A stretch of 64,000 nt of DNA from Gillisia sp. CAL575. GTDB taxonomy: Bacteria > Bacteroidota > Bacteroidia > Flavobacteriales > Flavobacteriaceae. A program made the translations under genes and the position numbers. Numbering within the stretch: the first letter of the stretch is position 1; each line of letters opens with the position of its first letter. Location: contig NZ_APHJ01000021.1 in assembly GCF_000403785.1 (NCBI RefSeq), positions 558,001 to 622,000 of the forward strand, read 5' to 3'. The notes under the pieces were generated by a model. The model had not been told where the DNA came from. It made no database searches and saw nothing but the letters and a program-made list of their open reading frames with translations. Shown here piece by piece: positions 7,964 to 17,296 of this stretch.

Positions 7964-8710
7964 TTACAAGAATTTAATAGAAGATTTATCCATCCAACCC
8001 GTAGAACCATTCACAAGTTCTAGCTCCACCCAATTCTGGAACGTATTTAAAATCTGCACTTTTGTGCCCTCATGAAGTAGAAACAACTCATTGCCTCTTA
8101 AATTAGGTTCGTTCCTAACCGAAACTTCTTCAGCAAAAACAATGGCGAATTCCTTGTTTTGAGTGACACTGCTTAGATAAAATGCAAATATCAAAGAGAC
8201 AAACGAAATTATTACTGCGCTAATTGCAACTGTAAAAAATACGCGTTTCCATTTACTGGCAATACTAAAATAATAGAGTAAGAATAAAACTGAGAAAATT
8301 ACAACTCCTAATATTGCAATCCATGCCCAGCCATTAAAACTAAAAATGCTTATAGCATTAGTAATAAAATTTGATAAGCCAGATTTCGGAATCACTTTAA
8401 TATCATCTATTACCATATTACTAGCAAATTCCAAATTGTTCTTGATCGTTTTGTCTGTTGGATCCAACAATAAGGCTTTTTCGAAATTATAAACACTTTC
8501 AGCTATATAATTGAGTTTATAATGTGCATTACCTAGGTTAAAATACAACTCTGCAGATTCTTCTCCGTTTTTGAGAACTTCCGTATATCGACTTACAGCC
8601 TCAGGGTAATTACCATTATTATAAGCTTCATTAGCTTTTTCAAATAATGCATTATTCTGCCCCATCATAGGAACGCAAATTAATAGTAAAAGGAAAAGTA
8701 TTCTTTTCAT
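7964..8710 (-). CDS. batE: BatE: TPR and SH3-type membrane protein of the Bat operon
   Basis: 248 residues: signal peptide (MKRILFLLLLICVPMMGQ), TPR repeats (about 20-95), two transmembrane helices (about 125-150 and 160-185) and a C-terminal bacterial SH3-like domain (about 195-248, SVRNEPNLRGNELFLLHEGT). This is the usual last gene of the Bacteroidota Bat (aerotolerance) operon. The TPR and SH3 parts probably act in the periplasm as protein- or wall-contacting modules. It starts 2 bp after the batD stop. Confidence 0.88.
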   Translation of the reverse strand: MKRILFLLLLICVPMMGQNNALFEKANEAYNNGNYPEAVSRYTEVLKNGEESAELYFNLGNAHYKLNYIAESVYNFEKALLLDPTDKTIKNNLEFASNMVIDDIKVIPKSGLSNFITNAISIFSFNGWAWIAILGVVIFSVLFLLYYFSIASKWKRVFFTVAISAVIISFVSLIFAFYLSSVTQNKEFAIVFAEEVSVRNEPNLRGNELFLLHEGTKVQILNTFQNWVELELVNGSTGWMDKSSIKFL

Positions 8711-8712
8711 GC

Positions 8713-10470
8713 TTATAACTGTTTATCTAATGCTGAAATAGTTGCTGCAGCTTTTTCGTAATCCTGATTCATTGTAACACTAGATGATGGTGCATACCTC
8801 GCAAATTCACAAGTTTCTATAAGAGAAATAAAGTCTTTATTGGTTGCAGGATCTACACTCCTGTCTTGCAATAGCAAATCTATTTTTTCTTTGCTCATTT
8901 CGTTTGTTTGAATATGCAGTTTCGCTTTAAGATAATTGTGCAATGCCCGCTCCAAAGCTATATAAAATGCTTTTTGATCTCCCAGATTATTCTTAGCTTC
9001 TGAAAGATATTTCTTAGCAAGGCGATTCGCTTTCTTAATCTTTTTACCCTGAACATCATTTGTGATTTCTCTTCTCTTTTTACCAAGTACTATTCCTAAA
9101 AATACAACTGCTATTGGAAGTGATAACAAGGTCCAGAATAAAGCGGAGCCTAAAAAAGCACCCGAATTAATAGGCTTTAAATTGGTGCTCAACTTAATGT
9201 ATTCAAATTGCTTTCCGGTAGCTTCAATTGGAAGTTTGTTTGCAGTATTCCCTGCTGAAAATGAGGAATTAGCTGGAGCACCTGATACATCCAACAAAAT
9301 TTCTTCTGCATTAATCGTCTTGTAGCTTTTACTGCTAAGATCAAAGTATGAAAATGATAAGGCAGGAATAGGGAAATTTCCCTTCTGGTTAGGCACAACG
9401 GTATAAGTATCTGCAATGCTTCCTTGTGTACCATTAAGATCTGTTCTTACGTTCTCAATTCTTTCCGGCTCATATAATTCGATAGAATTTGGCACTTCCA
9501 GCTTAGGAAGGTCAAAAAGTTTTAAATTCCCTTTTCCAGAAACTTGTACCTTAAAAGTCAAAGATTCTGTAGCTGCTAATTTGGTCTTACTGGCGTTCAC
9601 TTTAAAATCAAAATTACCGACAGCTCCCGTAAAATTAGATGGTTTATTAGCAAGTGGTAATGGTTTTACATTGATGTTTCTTTTTCCTGCAGTAACCGTT
9701 TTATCTACTGTAGTGTACAATCTACCTCCAAAAATATCCCGTCGCTCACTTGGGACATCTACAGATACTGTGAGGGCTAAAGGTTGTATTTCCAGTTCCC
9801 CTGTTTTTTGAGGATACAAAATAGTTTTTCTAAGGACTACAAATCTATAAGGCTCTCCTTCGTAGGTTCCAGATTCGATTTTTAACTGCTTTATATCTAT
9901 ATTCTGACTCCAAAAATCACTGTAAACAGGACTATCCATTTCTCTCCAATTGCTTACACTCACCAATGGACTCACATACAATTTATAAACTACTGTAATA
10001 GCTTCGTTTAAAAACGGATTAGCATTAGAGATTTCTGCAACTAAATGCAAGTTTTCTGAAGCAACAAAATCAGAGTTATTCCCATCTGTTGGGGTTTCCA
10101 CTGCTGAAGTGATCTCTACTTGTATTGGTGTAGTTTTATAGATATCGCCGTCTATTGTGATCTCAGCCTGTGCTATCGTGACTTTTCCACGTGATGTTGG
10201 CGCCAGAAAATAACTGTAGGTTTTAGAATAGGTGCGTTTCCCATTGATCCAACTATTACTAACTGCCTGATTAGGCCCACCAACAACGGTAAATCCTTTA
10301 AAAGAGGGCGGAATAAAATTATCCCCATCCTTATTCATCTCAAAGTCTACCCTCAAGCGTTCATTTACTCCCAACTTATTTTTGCTCGCCTTGGCTTCAA
10401 ACCTTACCTGAGCAACAGAAATTGTAGAGATCGCTAGAAAAAACGATAGTATGATTATTCTTAATTTCAT
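8713..10470 (-). CDS. batD: BatD: oxygen-tolerance operon periplasmic protein
   Basis: 585 residues with a signal peptide (MKLRIIILSFFLAISTISVAQ), a large beta-rich periplasmic region made of repeated Ig-like segments (about 25-410), one transmembrane helix (about 440-462, FWTLLSLPIAVVFLGIVLG) and a basic cytoplasmic helical tail. This is the BatD layout. The VWA proteins BatA and BatB encoded upstream are its probable partners. Confidence 0.9.
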   Translation of the reverse strand: MKLRIIILSFFLAISTISVAQVRFEAKASKNKLGVNERLRVDFEMNKDGDNFIPPSFKGFTVVGGPNQAVSNSWINGKRTYSKTYSYFLAPTSRGKVTIAQAEITIDGDIYKTTPIQVEITSAVETPTDGNNSDFVASENLHLVAEISNANPFLNEAITVVYKLYVSPLVSVSNWREMDSPVYSDFWSQNIDIKQLKIESGTYEGEPYRFVVLRKTILYPQKTGELEIQPLALTVSVDVPSERRDIFGGRLYTTVDKTVTAGKRNINVKPLPLANKPSNFTGAVGNFDFKVNASKTKLAATESLTFKVQVSGKGNLKLFDLPKLEVPNSIELYEPERIENVRTDLNGTQGSIADTYTVVPNQKGNFPIPALSFSYFDLSSKSYKTINAEEILLDVSGAPANSSFSAGNTANKLPIEATGKQFEYIKLSTNLKPINSGAFLGSALFWTLLSLPIAVVFLGIVLGKKRREITNDVQGKKIKKANRLAKKYLSEAKNNLGDQKAFYIALERALHNYLKAKLHIQTNEMSKEKIDLLLQDRSVDPATNKDFISLIETCEFARYAPSSSVTMNQDYEKAAATISALDKQL

Positions 10471-10507
10471 TCTTTAAATGCTCTTTTTATTGAATCTTTG
10501 ATCCTTT

Positions 10508-11407
10508 CTACCAGTCTTTAGCTGTTCTTGTTTTTGCCCCTTTGGCCTTTTCAGCATTTATTTTATCCTGAACTTTTTTCTCTTCGTTGTTCATGGCTTC
10601 CAATAAATTCTTTATTTGCTGAGGAGAAAGCTGTCCTGGCTGAGGCTGCTGTGGTTGTTCTTTTTCCTGCTCCCCTTTTTCGTCTTTTTGCTCTTTCTGA
10701 TCTTTTGGCTCTCCTTTATCGTCTGGCTTTTCAGGTTCTTTTTTAGGCTCTTTCTCCTTATCTCCACCTTCGTTTTCCTTATTATCGCCTTGATCTTTTT
10801 TATCCTTTTCTCCTTTATCGTCTTCCTTCTTATCTTTATTCTGATCTTCTTTTTCCTTCTCCTTATCTTTTTGATCGTCTTTTTTGTCGTCCTTATCTTC
10901 GTTTTCTTGCTGCTCTTTTTCCAACATTTTCTTAGCTAAAGCCAAATTATATCTGGTTTGCTCATCTGCTGGATTATTTCTCAATGCATTTTTATAAGCC
11001 TCAATTGCTTCAGCATATTTTTTCTGATCCATATAGGAGTTCCCCATATTATGAAAAACATCGTGCTTATCTTCCTTCGTTTCAGCCACTTTTGCAGCTT
11101 GCTTATATCTTGAAGTAGCTTGTGCTGGTTTTTCTTTTCCGTAGTACATATTAGCCATATTATATCTAGCTGGGGTACTAGTTTCATTTTTAGAAACCGC
11201 TTTTCTGTAGGATGCTTCTGCGGAAGAAAAATCGTTTTCACCTAATTCGTCTGCTGCACTTTTTAAAATTTTGTTGGTTTCACGATTCAATTTCTTATCG
11301 TTCTCCTGGAGCGTTTGTGCTTGTATTCCTGAAACAAATAAGAAAAAACCCATCAATAATAAACTGATGCGCGAAGGGGTTAATTGAATTTTCAAAAAGT
11401 TCTTCAT
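10508..11407 (-). CDS. batC: BatC: TPR protein with a long charged tail
   Basis: 299 residues from the ATG at 11407-11405, which follows the batB stop after a single base; an in-frame ATG 18 nt upstream would overlap batB. A signal segment (about 8-30) precedes TPR repeats (about 45-160), then a region of about 100 residues made almost wholly of K, D, E, Q and P, and a short helical end. The charged tail is disordered by composition. The TPR domain matches BatC of other Bacteroidota. Confidence 0.85.
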   Translation of the reverse strand: MKNFLKIQLTPSRISLLLMGFFLFVSGIQAQTLQENDKKLNRETNKILKSAADELGENDFSSAEASYRKAVSKNETSTPARYNMANMYYGKEKPAQATSRYKQAAKVAETKEDKHDVFHNMGNSYMDQKKYAEAIEAYKNALRNNPADEQTRYNLALAKKMLEKEQQENEDKDDKKDDQKDKEKEKEDQNKDKKEDDKGEKDKKDQGDNKENEGGDKEKEPKKEPEKPDDKGEPKDQKEQKDEKGEQEKEQPQQPQPGQLSPQQIKNLLEAMNNEEKKVQDKINAEKAKGAKTRTAKDW

Positions 11408-11408
11408 C

Positions 11409-12449
11409 CTATTTTTTATGTTCATTAAAAAGATCTAATCTCTTGATCCATCTTGTTTTTCTTTCCAGTAAAAAGACATCTAAAAGTATCAACAATATTG
11501 CCAATCCCAAAAACCACTGAAATTGTGACTGATAGTCTGCAAATTGTTTTGCTTCAAACTCTGTTTTATCCATATTCTGAAGGCTTTCTGTCACTTTCTC
11601 TAAAACCGAATTAGTAACATTACCTTGAATATATTCTCCATTCGCATCATTTGCAATATCTTTTAGTGTAGTTTCGTTCAGCTTGGTGATTACAGTCTCG
11701 CCATTCTGATCCTTCTTATAAGTCTGAATAATACCATTTCGCTTAATTGGGATTGGCCCTCCTTTTAAAGAACCCACTCCAATAGTAAAGATACGTATCC
11801 CTTTATCTGCTGCCTCTTTTGCTACATTTCCAATATCGCCTTCATGATCTTCCCCGTCACTTATAATAAATAGAACTTTGCTGGTTTGGTCTTCTTCATT
11901 AAAATAAGTTGAAGAAAGCTCTATGGCTTCTTTAATGGCAGTTCCTTGAGAAGAAACCATATCTGTATTCATAGCCTGTAAGAACATCTTAGCCGAAGCA
12001 TAATCTGTTGTAATTGGCAATTGTGGAAATGCACTTCCTGCATAGGCGATGATTCCTACCCTATCACTCGCCAAATTGTTGATGATCTGCGTAACCAACT
12101 GTTTAGACTTTTCTAACCTATTTGGAGCTACATCTTCTGCCTCCATACTTTTAGAAACGTCTATAGCAAAAACAATATCTACCCCTTCTCTGGTTACTGT
12201 TTCCATTTTGGTTCCTATTTTAGGATTTACCAAAGCAATTATTAAACAAGCAAATGCCAACAGCAGTAAACTAAATTTCAACCAAGGCTTAAAAACAGAT
12301 TTATCTGGAGTAAGTTGTTCCAACATTTCTGCAGATGCAAACTGCTTTTGCTTGGATTTTCTCCAAAATAATAAGCCTATAAAAAGAACTACCAAGACAG
12401 GGATGATGAGCAATAACCAGAAAAATTTTTCTTCTTCTAAAATATACAT
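11409..12449 (-). CDS. batB: BatB: von Willebrand factor A domain membrane protein
   Basis: 346 residues: two N-terminal transmembrane helices (about 10-30 and 60-78), a VWA domain (about 90-290) and a C-terminal helix (about 315-333). The MIDAS metal site begins DVSKS in VFAIDVSKSMEAEDVAPNRL, and a DGEDHEGD loop completes it. BatB pairs with BatA, encoded immediately upstream. The exact role of Bat proteins is not settled; links to aerotolerance and to MoxR chaperones are reported for the family. Confidence 0.92.
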   Translation of the reverse strand: MYILEEEKFFWLLLIIPVLVVLFIGLLFWRKSKQKQFASAEMLEQLTPDKSVFKPWLKFSLLLLAFACLIIALVNPKIGTKMETVTREGVDIVFAIDVSKSMEAEDVAPNRLEKSKQLVTQIINNLASDRVGIIAYAGSAFPQLPITTDYASAKMFLQAMNTDMVSSQGTAIKEAIELSSTYFNEEDQTSKVLFIISDGEDHEGDIGNVAKEAADKGIRIFTIGVGSLKGGPIPIKRNGIIQTYKKDQNGETVITKLNETTLKDIANDANGEYIQGNVTNSVLEKVTESLQNMDKTEFEAKQFADYQSQFQWFLGLAILLILLDVFLLERKTRWIKRLDLFNEHKK

Positions 12450-12493
12450 CTGTGTGTTCCTTTATATATGTGAGATTTCCCTCGTAATCTTTT

Positions 12494-13498
12494 CTAAATA
12501 AAACTTCTGAAAATCGTGAACCTTAAAAATAATTCTAACAATAATATTAATCCGGCAATTAATACCAGCATTCTAAAATTTTCTTGATAATTATAATATT
12601 TAAATTCTTCAACTTCGGTTTTTTCAAGACTATCTATTTCCTTGTAGATGTCTTCTAACTTTTCATTGTTTGTTGCTCTAAAATATTTTCCTCCTGTAGT
12701 ACTTGCAATTTCCTTAAGCAGCGCTTCATCAATTTCTACTTTCTGATTGCCATATTGAAAGTTTCCATTTGGCAAAATCCCCATTGGAGAAAGTGCCATT
12801 CCGTTACTACCAACACCAATAGTATATACTTTTATACCGTATTCTACGGCCAACTCACTGGCTATTTTAGGGTCTATAAAACCAGCATTATTTACACCGT
12901 CTGTTAATAAGATGATCACCTTACTTAAGGCTTTGCTGTCTTTAATTCTATTAACAGAAGTAGCCAAACCCATTCCAATAGCCGTCCCATTGACTAAAAC
13001 AGGGCTGTAATCTATATCTTTTAAAGAGCTCAAGACAACTGCTTTGTCGCTAGTGATGGGCGTTTTTGTAAAACTCTCTCCCGCATACTGCACTAATCCA
13101 ATTCTATCTGTAGGTCTACCCTTAATAAATTCGCTCGCTACTTTCTTTAAAGCCTCCAGTCTATTTGGTTTTAGATCGCGGGCCAACATACTTGCAGAAA
13201 CATCTATAGCGAGTACAATATCTATTCCTTCTGTAGAGGTTGTTTTGGTAGAAATATCTGTAGTTCTAGGTCTTGCCATTGCAATAATAAGCAAGGCTAA
13301 AGCCAATAAACGAAGGACAAACAATCCATGTTTCAAATATGGAAGAACGCTACGGTTTTTCTTAAAACCTTGAATGCTGGACATCTTTAAAGATGCTTGT
13401 TGCCTGTCTCGTTTCCAAAAATACCAAACCGCAGCTACCGGTAGTAAAACTAAAAGCCAGAAAAACTGTGGATTCTCAAATGTGAAATTGTCAAACAT
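12494..13498 (-). CDS. batA: BatA: von Willebrand factor A domain membrane protein
   Basis: 334 residues with the same plan as BatB: N-terminal helices (about 10-28 and 55-75), a VWA domain with MIDAS residues (LAIDVSASMLARDLKPNRLE) and a C-terminal helix near 310-330. Its stop precedes the batB start by 44 bp, and its first codon overlaps the stop of the BatD-like gene upstream by one base. Confidence 0.92.
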   Translation of the reverse strand: MFDNFTFENPQFFWLLVLLPVAAVWYFWKRDRQQASLKMSSIQGFKKNRSVLPYLKHGLFVLRLLALALLIIAMARPRTTDISTKTTSTEGIDIVLAIDVSASMLARDLKPNRLEALKKVASEFIKGRPTDRIGLVQYAGESFTKTPITSDKAVVLSSLKDIDYSPVLVNGTAIGMGLATSVNRIKDSKALSKVIILLTDGVNNAGFIDPKIASELAVEYGIKVYTIGVGSNGMALSPMGILPNGNFQYGNQKVEIDEALLKEIASTTGGKYFRATNNEKLEDIYKEIDSLEKTEVEEFKYYNYQENFRMLVLIAGLILLLELFLRFTIFRSFI

Positions 13499-15192
13499 TA
13501 ATTTGTGGATTTTTCAAATTCAACTGAATTGATTATTCTATTTGCAATCTCATCGGCATAAGTATCTTCCTCATTATAGATCACAGTTATTTGTTGAAAA
13601 CCACCGCTCACAGCAAAATTCAGGATGATATATTTCTTATTAATGCTTCTATCCTTTTCAGGGATTTCCATTTCTAGGGTTCCAAAAACTTTAATGCCCT
13701 CAACCCCTTCTAAGGTGCTATATTCTTCATCTTTTGTGATGATGTTTTTTGCGCCTTTCTTTTCCAGATTCGCATAAACGCCATCTACAGCTGTATTTAA
13801 TTCAAATTTCACGTCTTTTTGAAATCTTACCGTACTTAAAACGACATACAGCTCTTCCTCTAGTTTCCCGTCTATAAAGGTTTCGTTACCCACCAACATT
13901 TCCTTCGCCTCATTAGGCATGTCTATTTCTCCTCTTTTTAATACTCTTGGAGTAACTATGCTAACTGATGGATCTCCATATTCACTTTGTATCCATTCTC
14001 CATCTAACAATTCCTTTGTTGGGTTTCCGCCAAAAAGATCTACCAAATAAGTATAACCATTAGTATTCACTAAAATAGTTCCTATAATAATGAGTAGAAC
14101 TAATCCCGAAAGAGAGAAGGTGATTATCTTCTTCTTTCTTTTCTTTTTTAATTGAAGCTGTCTATATTCTTCATCCTTAAGTAATTCCTCTTCTGTAGGT
14201 TCAGGAATTGCAGCTTTGGTATCTATAATAACATGTTCAATTTTAGACCTGTCGTCTTTAGCTGTAATAATATCTGGTCTGGAATTGGCGAACTTAGCAA
14301 GATCTGCTCTTTGAAGGATCACTTGTAGATCTGTAATAGTTTGATCACTAAGCTTAAGCTCTCCAGTTTGCTTTTTCAGTTCCAGAAAATGGATCAGTTC
14401 TGATGTGGTGCTTTCCATCGCCCTCAAATGAACCTCATCTTCTATATATCTCCTAACCGCTTCAGTTAATTTTGAATAGTATTCCTTAGTTTGTCTGTTC
14501 TCTAATAAATGAGATTTATCCAATTGTTCCAGCTCAAATAAGGCTCTTTCATAAGGTGGCAATTGCTTGATCGCAGCATCTCTTTTCTTTTTTCTTCTGA
14601 TAAAAAAGAATGCCAAACCAGCTATTATGAGGATTCCCAAAATCCACCATATCCAATTAGCAATTGCAAATCCAGAAGGGACTTCCATGGCTGGCTTAAT
14701 AGGAAACATTTTTTGTTTGGTAGTATCTACTACTACATCTGCAACCTCAACCTGAAAAGAATCGGTTAAGAAAGCACGCTCATTTATTAAAACTCGCTGC
14801 TGCGGAATGGTATAACTACCCGAATCAAACTGAGTTAAATAATATTCTTTAAGTAATCTAAATCTATTTTCTATTCTGGAAGTGTCTGTAGATAAAGATT
14901 CTACTACTTCCAAAGGATTAAATGTTGCACCTTCAGGAAAAACGACTAATGCTGTGGAATCTGCCTCAACAGAGATCTGATATTTTATTTGCTCTCCAAT
15001 TTTTATGGAGGTAGAATCTATTCCCGCAGAAATTTGTGGAGTTTGAGCAAAACTACTTATTGAAAAGAATAATATAAGTCCGAAAAATGCCATTTTTCCG
15101 AAGCCTTTTAAATAGCTGGAAAAATTTAAGAAATAAGCTAGTTGACTTATTTGTAAAGCGTAATTTCTAAATGTTGAAAATTTTTGTGTCAT
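13498..15192 (-). CDS. BatD-like two-pass membrane protein between DUF58 and batA
   Basis: 564 residues. The first 33 precede a second possible start (MAFFGLILFFSISSFAQ), which reads as a signal peptide. A periplasmic beta domain (about 50-175) is followed by a transmembrane helix (about 180-200), a cytoplasmic helical domain with a PPYERALFELEQL motif (about 208-345, DUF4381-like by memory), a second helix (about 356-376) and a C-terminal extracytoplasmic domain of about 185 residues. It fills the slot usual for an extra membrane protein in Bat operons. The C-terminal domain is not one I recognise. Confidence 0.75.
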   Translation of the reverse strand: MTQKFSTFRNYALQISQLAYFLNFSSYLKGFGKMAFFGLILFFSISSFAQTPQISAGIDSTSIKIGEQIKYQISVEADSTALVVFPEGATFNPLEVVESLSTDTSRIENRFRLLKEYYLTQFDSGSYTIPQQRVLINERAFLTDSFQVEVADVVVDTTKQKMFPIKPAMEVPSGFAIANWIWWILGILIIAGLAFFFIRRKKKRDAAIKQLPPYERALFELEQLDKSHLLENRQTKEYYSKLTEAVRRYIEDEVHLRAMESTTSELIHFLELKKQTGELKLSDQTITDLQVILQRADLAKFANSRPDIITAKDDRSKIEHVIIDTKAAIPEPTEEELLKDEEYRQLQLKKKRKKKIITFSLSGLVLLIIIGTILVNTNGYTYLVDLFGGNPTKELLDGEWIQSEYGDPSVSIVTPRVLKRGEIDMPNEAKEMLVGNETFIDGKLEEELYVVLSTVRFQKDVKFELNTAVDGVYANLEKKGAKNIITKDEEYSTLEGVEGIKVFGTLEMEIPEKDRSINKKYIILNFAVSGGFQQITVIYNEEDTYADEIANRIINSVEFEKSTN

Positions 15193-15201
15193 TATAAATA
15201 C

Positions 15202-16068
15202 TTAGCCTCTTCTTTTAAAATAACCCAATAATTTCTTTACATAACCTTCATCTACGCGTGTGTTTATTGTGCCTGCTCCGCTTTTATTAAAGCTCTCTTT
15301 AAAATAAGCTTCTCGCTCTCTAAAATATTTAGCATAAGCGGTTCTAACAGATTTAGCACCTGTATTCACCATCATCATCTCACCCGTCTCGGCATCTAAC
15401 ATTTGCACCAAACCTAGATTTGGAATTTCTTCTTCCCGCTCGTCGTAAATTCGTATTCCGGTAACATCGTGTTTCCCACTAAGAATCTTTAAAGTTTGCT
15501 GATAGCCATCTGTCATAAAATCTGAAAGCACAAAAATGATCGCTTTCTTCTTCATTACGCTACTTGCATATTTTAGCGCTTCAACTAGATCTGTATTTTT
15601 ACCTGTAGGTTTAAATTCTAGTAATTCCCGAATAATCCGAAGCACGTGTGATCTTCCTTTTTTCGGTGGAATAAATAATTCCATCTGATCTGAAAAAAGT
15701 AACAACCCAATTTTATCGTTGTTCTGTGTTGCCGAAAATGCCAAGGTAGCAGCAATTTCTGTAATGATCTCCTTCTTAGACTGAAGATTAGTTCCAAAAT
15801 ATTCAGATCCAGAAATATCTACCACCAACATCATGGTTAATTCCCGCTCTTCCTCAAACACCTTTACAAAAGGCTCATTATATCTTGCAGTTACATTCCA
15901 ATCTATACTTCGTACATCGTCTCCAAATTGGTAACTTCTAACCTCGCTAAAGGTCATTCCTCGACCTTTAAAGGTAGAATGATACTCGCCCCCAAAAACG
16001 TTATTGCTTAAACGCCTGGTCTTGATCTCAATTTTTCTGACTTTTTTAAGTAGTTCTTTAGTATCCAT
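15202..16068 (-). CDS. DUF58 domain protein of the Bat/MoxR operon
   Basis: 288 residues, soluble. It has the DUF58 signature (FGDDVRSIDWNVTARYNEPFVKVFEEERE, quoted in part: GDDVRSIDWNVTAR) and a VWA-like fold with a DXSGS metal-site motif (LVVDISGSEYFGTN). DUF58 proteins accompany MoxR ATPases throughout bacteria and probably serve as substrate or adaptor. It lies 69 bp downstream of moxR. Confidence 0.9.
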   Translation of the reverse strand: MDTKELLKKVRKIEIKTRRLSNNVFGGEYHSTFKGRGMTFSEVRSYQFGDDVRSIDWNVTARYNEPFVKVFEEERELTMMLVVDISGSEYFGTNLQSKKEIITEIAATLAFSATQNNDKIGLLLFSDQMELFIPPKKGRSHVLRIIRELLEFKPTGKNTDLVEALKYASSVMKKKAIIFVLSDFMTDGYQQTLKILSGKHDVTGIRIYDEREEEIPNLGLVQMLDAETGEMMMVNTGAKSVRTAYAKYFREREAYFKESFNKSGAGTINTRVDEGYVKKLLGYFKRRG

Positions 16069-16137
16069 AGCTCTTAAAGCTCTGATGAAGGTAGAATAGA
16101 ATTAATATTTGGAAATGAATTTAGATTTTTGATCCAT

Positions 16138-17142
16138 CTAAGGTACTTCTACCTCGTTGATGATTTTCTGGATAATATCTTCTGAAGTTATATTTTCTGC
16201 TTCAGCTTCATAAGTAATTCCAATTCTATGTCTTAACACATCATAAACAATAGCGCGAACATCTTCAGGAATTACATAACCTCTTCTTTTTATAAAAGCA
16301 TAACATTTAGCCGCGATAGCCAAGTTGATACTTCCACGAGGAGAAGCTCCAAAATTTATAAGTGGTTTTAATTCTTCTAAATTGTATTTTTCAGGAAATC
16401 TGGTAGCAAATACAATATCCAATATGTATTTTTCGATCTTCTCGTCCATATACACTTCACGAACTGCAGCTTGCGCTCTGGCAATTTGTTCTAAAGTAAC
16501 TACCTGATTCACTTTTTCGAATCCTCCTTTTAAATTGGCTCTTATAATAAGTTGTTCATGTGCCATTTCAGGATATTTGATCACTGTCTTCAACATAAAT
16601 CTATCTACTTGAGCTTCTGGCAATGGATAAGTTCCTTCTTGCTCTACAGGATTCTGAGTAGCCATAACCAAAAATGGTCGGTCTAATATAAAAGTTTGGT
16701 CCCCAATAGTAACCTGCTTTTCTTGCATAGCTTCTAATAATGCCGATTGCACTTTTGCTGGGGCACGGTTAATCTCATCTGCTAATACGAAATTGGCGAA
16801 GATTGGCCCTTTTTTAATGCTGAAGTCATTTAACTTCATATTATATATCATTGTTCCCACAACATCTGCAGGTAAAAGATCTGGAGTAAATTGAATTCTA
16901 CTAAAACTTCCATGTACCGCTTGAGATAGGGTATTAATTGCTAAGGTTTTTGCAAGCCCAGGAACTCCTTCTAAAAGGATATGCCCTTGCCCCAATAAAC
17001 CAATTAATAAACGCTCTACCATTTCTTTTTGCCCAACAATCACCTTGTTGATCTCGGCTGTAAGAATATCTACAAATGCACTTTCTCTTTCTATTTTCTC
17101 ATTAAGACTTGAAATGTCTACCGGAGCATTATTTTCTATCAT
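16138..17142 (-). CDS. moxR: MoxR family AAA+ ATPase
   Basis: 334 residues. Walker A GVPGLAKT spans residues 59-66, and Walker B/DEXX reads LADEINRAPAKVQSALLEAM. A conserved TQNPVEQEGTYPLPEAQ sensor region follows. MoxR ATPases are thought to act as chaperones that activate VWA-containing partner proteins, here BatA, BatB and DUF58. It is the first gene of the eight-gene leftward operon; I found no TAnnTTTG box in the 154 bp upstream. Confidence 0.95.
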   Translation of the reverse strand: MIENNAPVDISSLNEKIERESAFVDILTAEINKVIVGQKEMVERLLIGLLGQGHILLEGVPGLAKTLAINTLSQAVHGSFSRIQFTPDLLPADVVGTMIYNMKLNDFSIKKGPIFANFVLADEINRAPAKVQSALLEAMQEKQVTIGDQTFILDRPFLVMATQNPVEQEGTYPLPEAQVDRFMLKTVIKYPEMAHEQLIIRANLKGGFEKVNQVVTLEQIARAQAAVREVYMDEKIEKYILDIVFATRFPEKYNLEELKPLINFGASPRGSINLAIAAKCYAFIKRRGYVIPEDVRAIVYDVLRHRIGITYEAEAENITSEDIIQKIINEVEVP

Positions 17143-17240
17143 GGATATAACTTTTAATATGTGAAGATATTTACAAATTACGAAAGGTGCAAGTAGAACA
17201 ATTATTGAACCATAAACGTTAAAATTAAAATAAAAAAATA

Positions 17241-17274
17241 GGGCTCCCTAAAATTTTTCAATTTTAGGGAGCCC
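17241..17274 (-). terminator. Terminator after the DUF4382 lipoprotein gene
   Basis: Arms of 14 bp (17241-17254 and 17261-17274, GGGCTCCCTAAAAT and its complement) enclose a 6-nt loop. Leftward the stem is followed by TATTTTTTTA. It lies 22 bp after the stop at 17297 and upstream of moxR, separating the two units. Confidence 0.92.
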
Positions 17275-17296
17275 ATCTGAAAAAGAAATCTAACCT

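Noticed and set aside
9416-9811. Rightward 131-codon frame opposite batD
   Set aside because: Antisense shadow; the coding evidence favours BatD.
10616-10939. Rightward 107-codon frame rich in Leu and Phe, opposite batC
   Set aside because: It is the mirror of the lysine/glutamate-rich tail of BatC; such codons always read as hydrophobic residues on the other strand. No promoter or ribosome binding site.
12049-12501. Rightward 150-codon frame opposite batB
   Set aside because: Entirely antisense to a well-supported VWA protein gene, with no recognisable product.
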